DNA of 64,000 nucleotides. Origin: Phaeobacter sp. 11ANDIMAR09. Lineage in GTDB: Bacteria > Pseudomonadota > Alphaproteobacteria > Rhodobacterales > Rhodobacteraceae. Position 1 is the stretch's first letter, and every line of letters starts with the position of its first letter. This document shows positions 62,510 through 64,000 of the stretch, piece by piece. The notes under the pieces were generated by a model that searched no databases, was not told where the DNA came from, and was given only the letters and a program-made list of their open reading frames with translations. The translations under genes were made by a program, and so were the position numbers. The stretch is taken from contig NZ_LIKT01000016.1 in NCBI RefSeq assembly GCF_001294455.1, positions 39,009-103,008 on the forward strand. Direction: 5' to 3'.

Positions 62510-64000
62510 ATGTGTCAACTTTGTACCCAGACTGGGGTTTTTGATCCGCTCCGCCATTCTACTTTGTTAAATGACCTCAAAAATCTCCCGGACGGTTTGA
62601 TTGAAGTGCATTTCCCCATGGTGCAGGATGTCGATGCGATCGACAACTCGCAGCTCAGTGCGGCGGTTTTTGAAACCAGTGATGCGGCCAACGATCTGAC
62701 AAGTTCGACCTACACAATGTTTAGCGGAGACACGTTCAGCGGGAGCCTTTCCAGTACTGATCAGGTAGATGTTGTCAGGGTTTATTTGTCCCAAGGGCAG
62801 CGCGTTGAAATCAATCTGGGAGGAGTTAGCTCCGGCGGAGGTACTGTCTCGGACCCGGCCTTGGAGGTTTATGATCGGAATGGGAACTACTTGGGACTCG
62901 ATTTTGATGACGGTCCCGGCAATGATGCAAGCTACTCCCTGACGGCCTCTGCAAGTGGCTACTATAGGGTCGCCATTTTTGATTACGGACAATTTACCGG
63001 CTTTGGCGATGGCGGTAGCTACGCTTTGTCGATTCAAGATGCAGCCCCGCCTCAGGATGGTACATTGGATGAGATGGCTTACCAGCTGACCAACGGTGGG
63101 TGGGGTGGTCAGCAGTATAAATTCAACACTTCGGGTTCCAACCAGATCACAGTTGATTTGAGTGATTTGACCGCTGAGGGCAAGCAGCTGGCTCGTTGGG
63201 CGATGGAAGCCTGGGAAATGGTTGCCAACCTGGACTTTGTTGAGGTCAATTTTGGTGCGAGTATCGTGTTCGACGATGAGGATTCGAACAGAGCTTGGGC
63301 CTATGCGCCAAATACCACGCCATTTGGCAGCGATGACTTAAACGTTGGAAAGGGCTGGTTGTCCACCTACGGAACCAATATGGATTCCTATTCCTTCGCC
63401 ACCTATATCCATGAAATCGGGCATGCCATCGGCTTGGCGCATCAGGGAAATTACAACGGCTCGGCCTCATATGGCAGCGATGAGCTGTTTGCCAATGACA
63501 GCTGGCAGCTCTCCGTCATGTCCTATTTCAATCAAACAGAAAACACATCCACGAACTCGAGCTTCGCCTATGTGGCTAGCCCGATGATGGTGGATATTAT
63601 CGCCATTCAAAATCTATACGGCGCTCCAACTGCAAGCTCTGTGACCAGTGGCAACACAACCTACGGAGTGGGCTCAACGGTTGGGAATTATTTGGACGAT
63701 GTGTTTGCCGCACTGACTTCTGGATCCGGCAGTACAAATGCAATGACAGCTACTATCTATGACCGTGACGGGGTGGATACGATCAGCTTCGCGGGTGTTT
63801 CCCATTCATTGCGCCTAGACATGCGCGCTGAGCACTTTTCTGACGTCGGGGCGCTGACAAACATCCTGGGGATTGCGCGGGGAACCGTGATCGAAAAGGC
63901 GATCGGTGGCAATTTAGGCGATCACATTACAGGAAACAGCGCAGCCAATACGGTTTTTGGAGCGGGTGGCAATGACACTCTGGTTGGCGGCAGTGGCAGT
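62510..64000 (+). CDS. Secreted M10 (serralysin-type) metalloprotease with RTX repeats (partial)
   Basis: The reading frame runs off the right edge (497 residues present). Order: a Cys-rich start MCQLC without a signal peptide; a PPC-like beta domain (about residues 70-180, VDVVRVYLSQGQRVEINL to GYYRVAIFD); the zinc protease domain with YIHEIGHAIGLAH (three His and catalytic Glu) and the Met-turn SVMSYF; then the M10 C-terminal region and the first RTX nonapeptides (GAGGNDTLVGGSG). Such proteins are exported by type I secretion and fold on calcium binding. No type I secretion genes are seen before the edge. Confidence 0.92.
   Translation, partial: MCQLCTQTGVFDPLRHSTLLNDLKNLPDGLIEVHFPMVQDVDAIDNSQLSAAVFETSDAANDLTSSTYTMFSGDTFSGSLSSTDQVDVVRVYLSQGQRVEINLGGVSSGGGTVSDPALEVYDRNGNYLGLDFDDGPGNDASYSLTASASGYYRVAIFDYGQFTGFGDGGSYALSIQDAAPPQDGTLDEMAYQLTNGGWGGQQYKFNTSGSNQITVDLSDLTAEGKQLARWAMEAWEMVANLDFVEVNFGASIVFDDEDSNRAWAYAPNTTPFGSDDLNVGKGWLSTYGTNMDSYSFATYIHEIGHAIGLAHQGNYNGSASYGSDELFANDSWQLSVMSYFNQTENTSTNSSFAYVASPMMVDIIAIQNLYGAPTASSVTSGNTTYGVGSTVGNYLDDVFAALTSGSGSTNAMTATIYDRDGVDTISFAGVSHSLRLDMRAEHFSDVGALTNILGIARGTVIEKAIGGNLGDHITGNSAANTVFGAGGNDTLVGGSGS

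Noticed and set aside
1..64000. CRISPR arrays, tRNA or rRNA genes, insertion sequences, phage or attachment sites
   Set aside because: None seen. No regular spaced repeats, no cloverleaf with CCA end, no transposase or integrase motifs, no terminal inverted repeats.

Overview
The window looks like a chromosome segment of a marine alphaproteobacterium of the Rhodobacteraceae (Roseobacter group). This rests on the sodium-pumping NADH dehydrogenase operon, protein sequence style, a secreted M10/RTX protease and a KpsMET capsule exporter. No database search was possible; all functions come from motifs, domain order and gene context.

Layout. 1-6.7 kb: apbE (flavin transferase, runs off the left edge) diverges from nqrABCDEF. 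6.8-9.3 kb: a MarR regulator diverges from a 3-hydroxybenzoate-type FAD monooxygenase. 9.4-42.4 kb: a large biosynthetic gene cluster. 42.9-45 kb: gmd-fcl for GDP-L-fucose. 45-48.1 kb: an arsenate resistance operon (ArsR-ArsC fusion, GAPDH, ArsJ). 48.2-61.3 kb: a conserved unknown gene, the capsule export genes kpsM/kpsE/kpsT, and a nine-gene sugar and capsule operon on the minus strand. 61.6-64 kb: an FAH-family hydratase and the start of an M10 metalloprotease cut by the right edge.

The biosynthetic cluster is the main item. A plus-strand assembly line of five genes (20.3-40.7 kb) is almost fully translationally coupled: FAAL-ACAD-ACP starter; C-A-PCP; C-A(methyltransferase inserted)-PCP; KS-AT-KR-ACP; C-A-PCP-TE. 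It should make an N-acylated lipopeptide carrying one reduced polyketide extension. A minus-strand operon (19.4-12.2 kb) encodes a threonine synthase-like enzyme, an asparagine synthetase, a P-loop kinase, a 3-hydroxyacyl-CoA dehydrogenase-like enzyme, a free carrier protein, an acyl-CoA dehydrogenase-like enzyme and a seryl-tRNA-synthetase-like amino acid:carrier-protein ligase. The last four together resemble the logic of aminomalonyl-ACP extender-unit synthesis from serine. SbnA/SbnB homologues (11.4-9.4 kb) should supply L-2,3-diaminopropionate, and an Sfp-type phosphopantetheinyl transferase activates the carrier proteins. A periplasmic alkaline phosphatase closes the cluster. No dedicated exporter or pathway regulator is visible.

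The most unusual points are the SerRS-like ligase in an extender-unit cassette, a PRMT-like methyltransferase interrupting an adenylation domain with a Tyr-like specificity code, the starter fused to its own acyl-CoA dehydrogenase, a possible kinase/phosphatase protection pair, and an ArsR-ArsC fusion with a good internal ribosome binding site.
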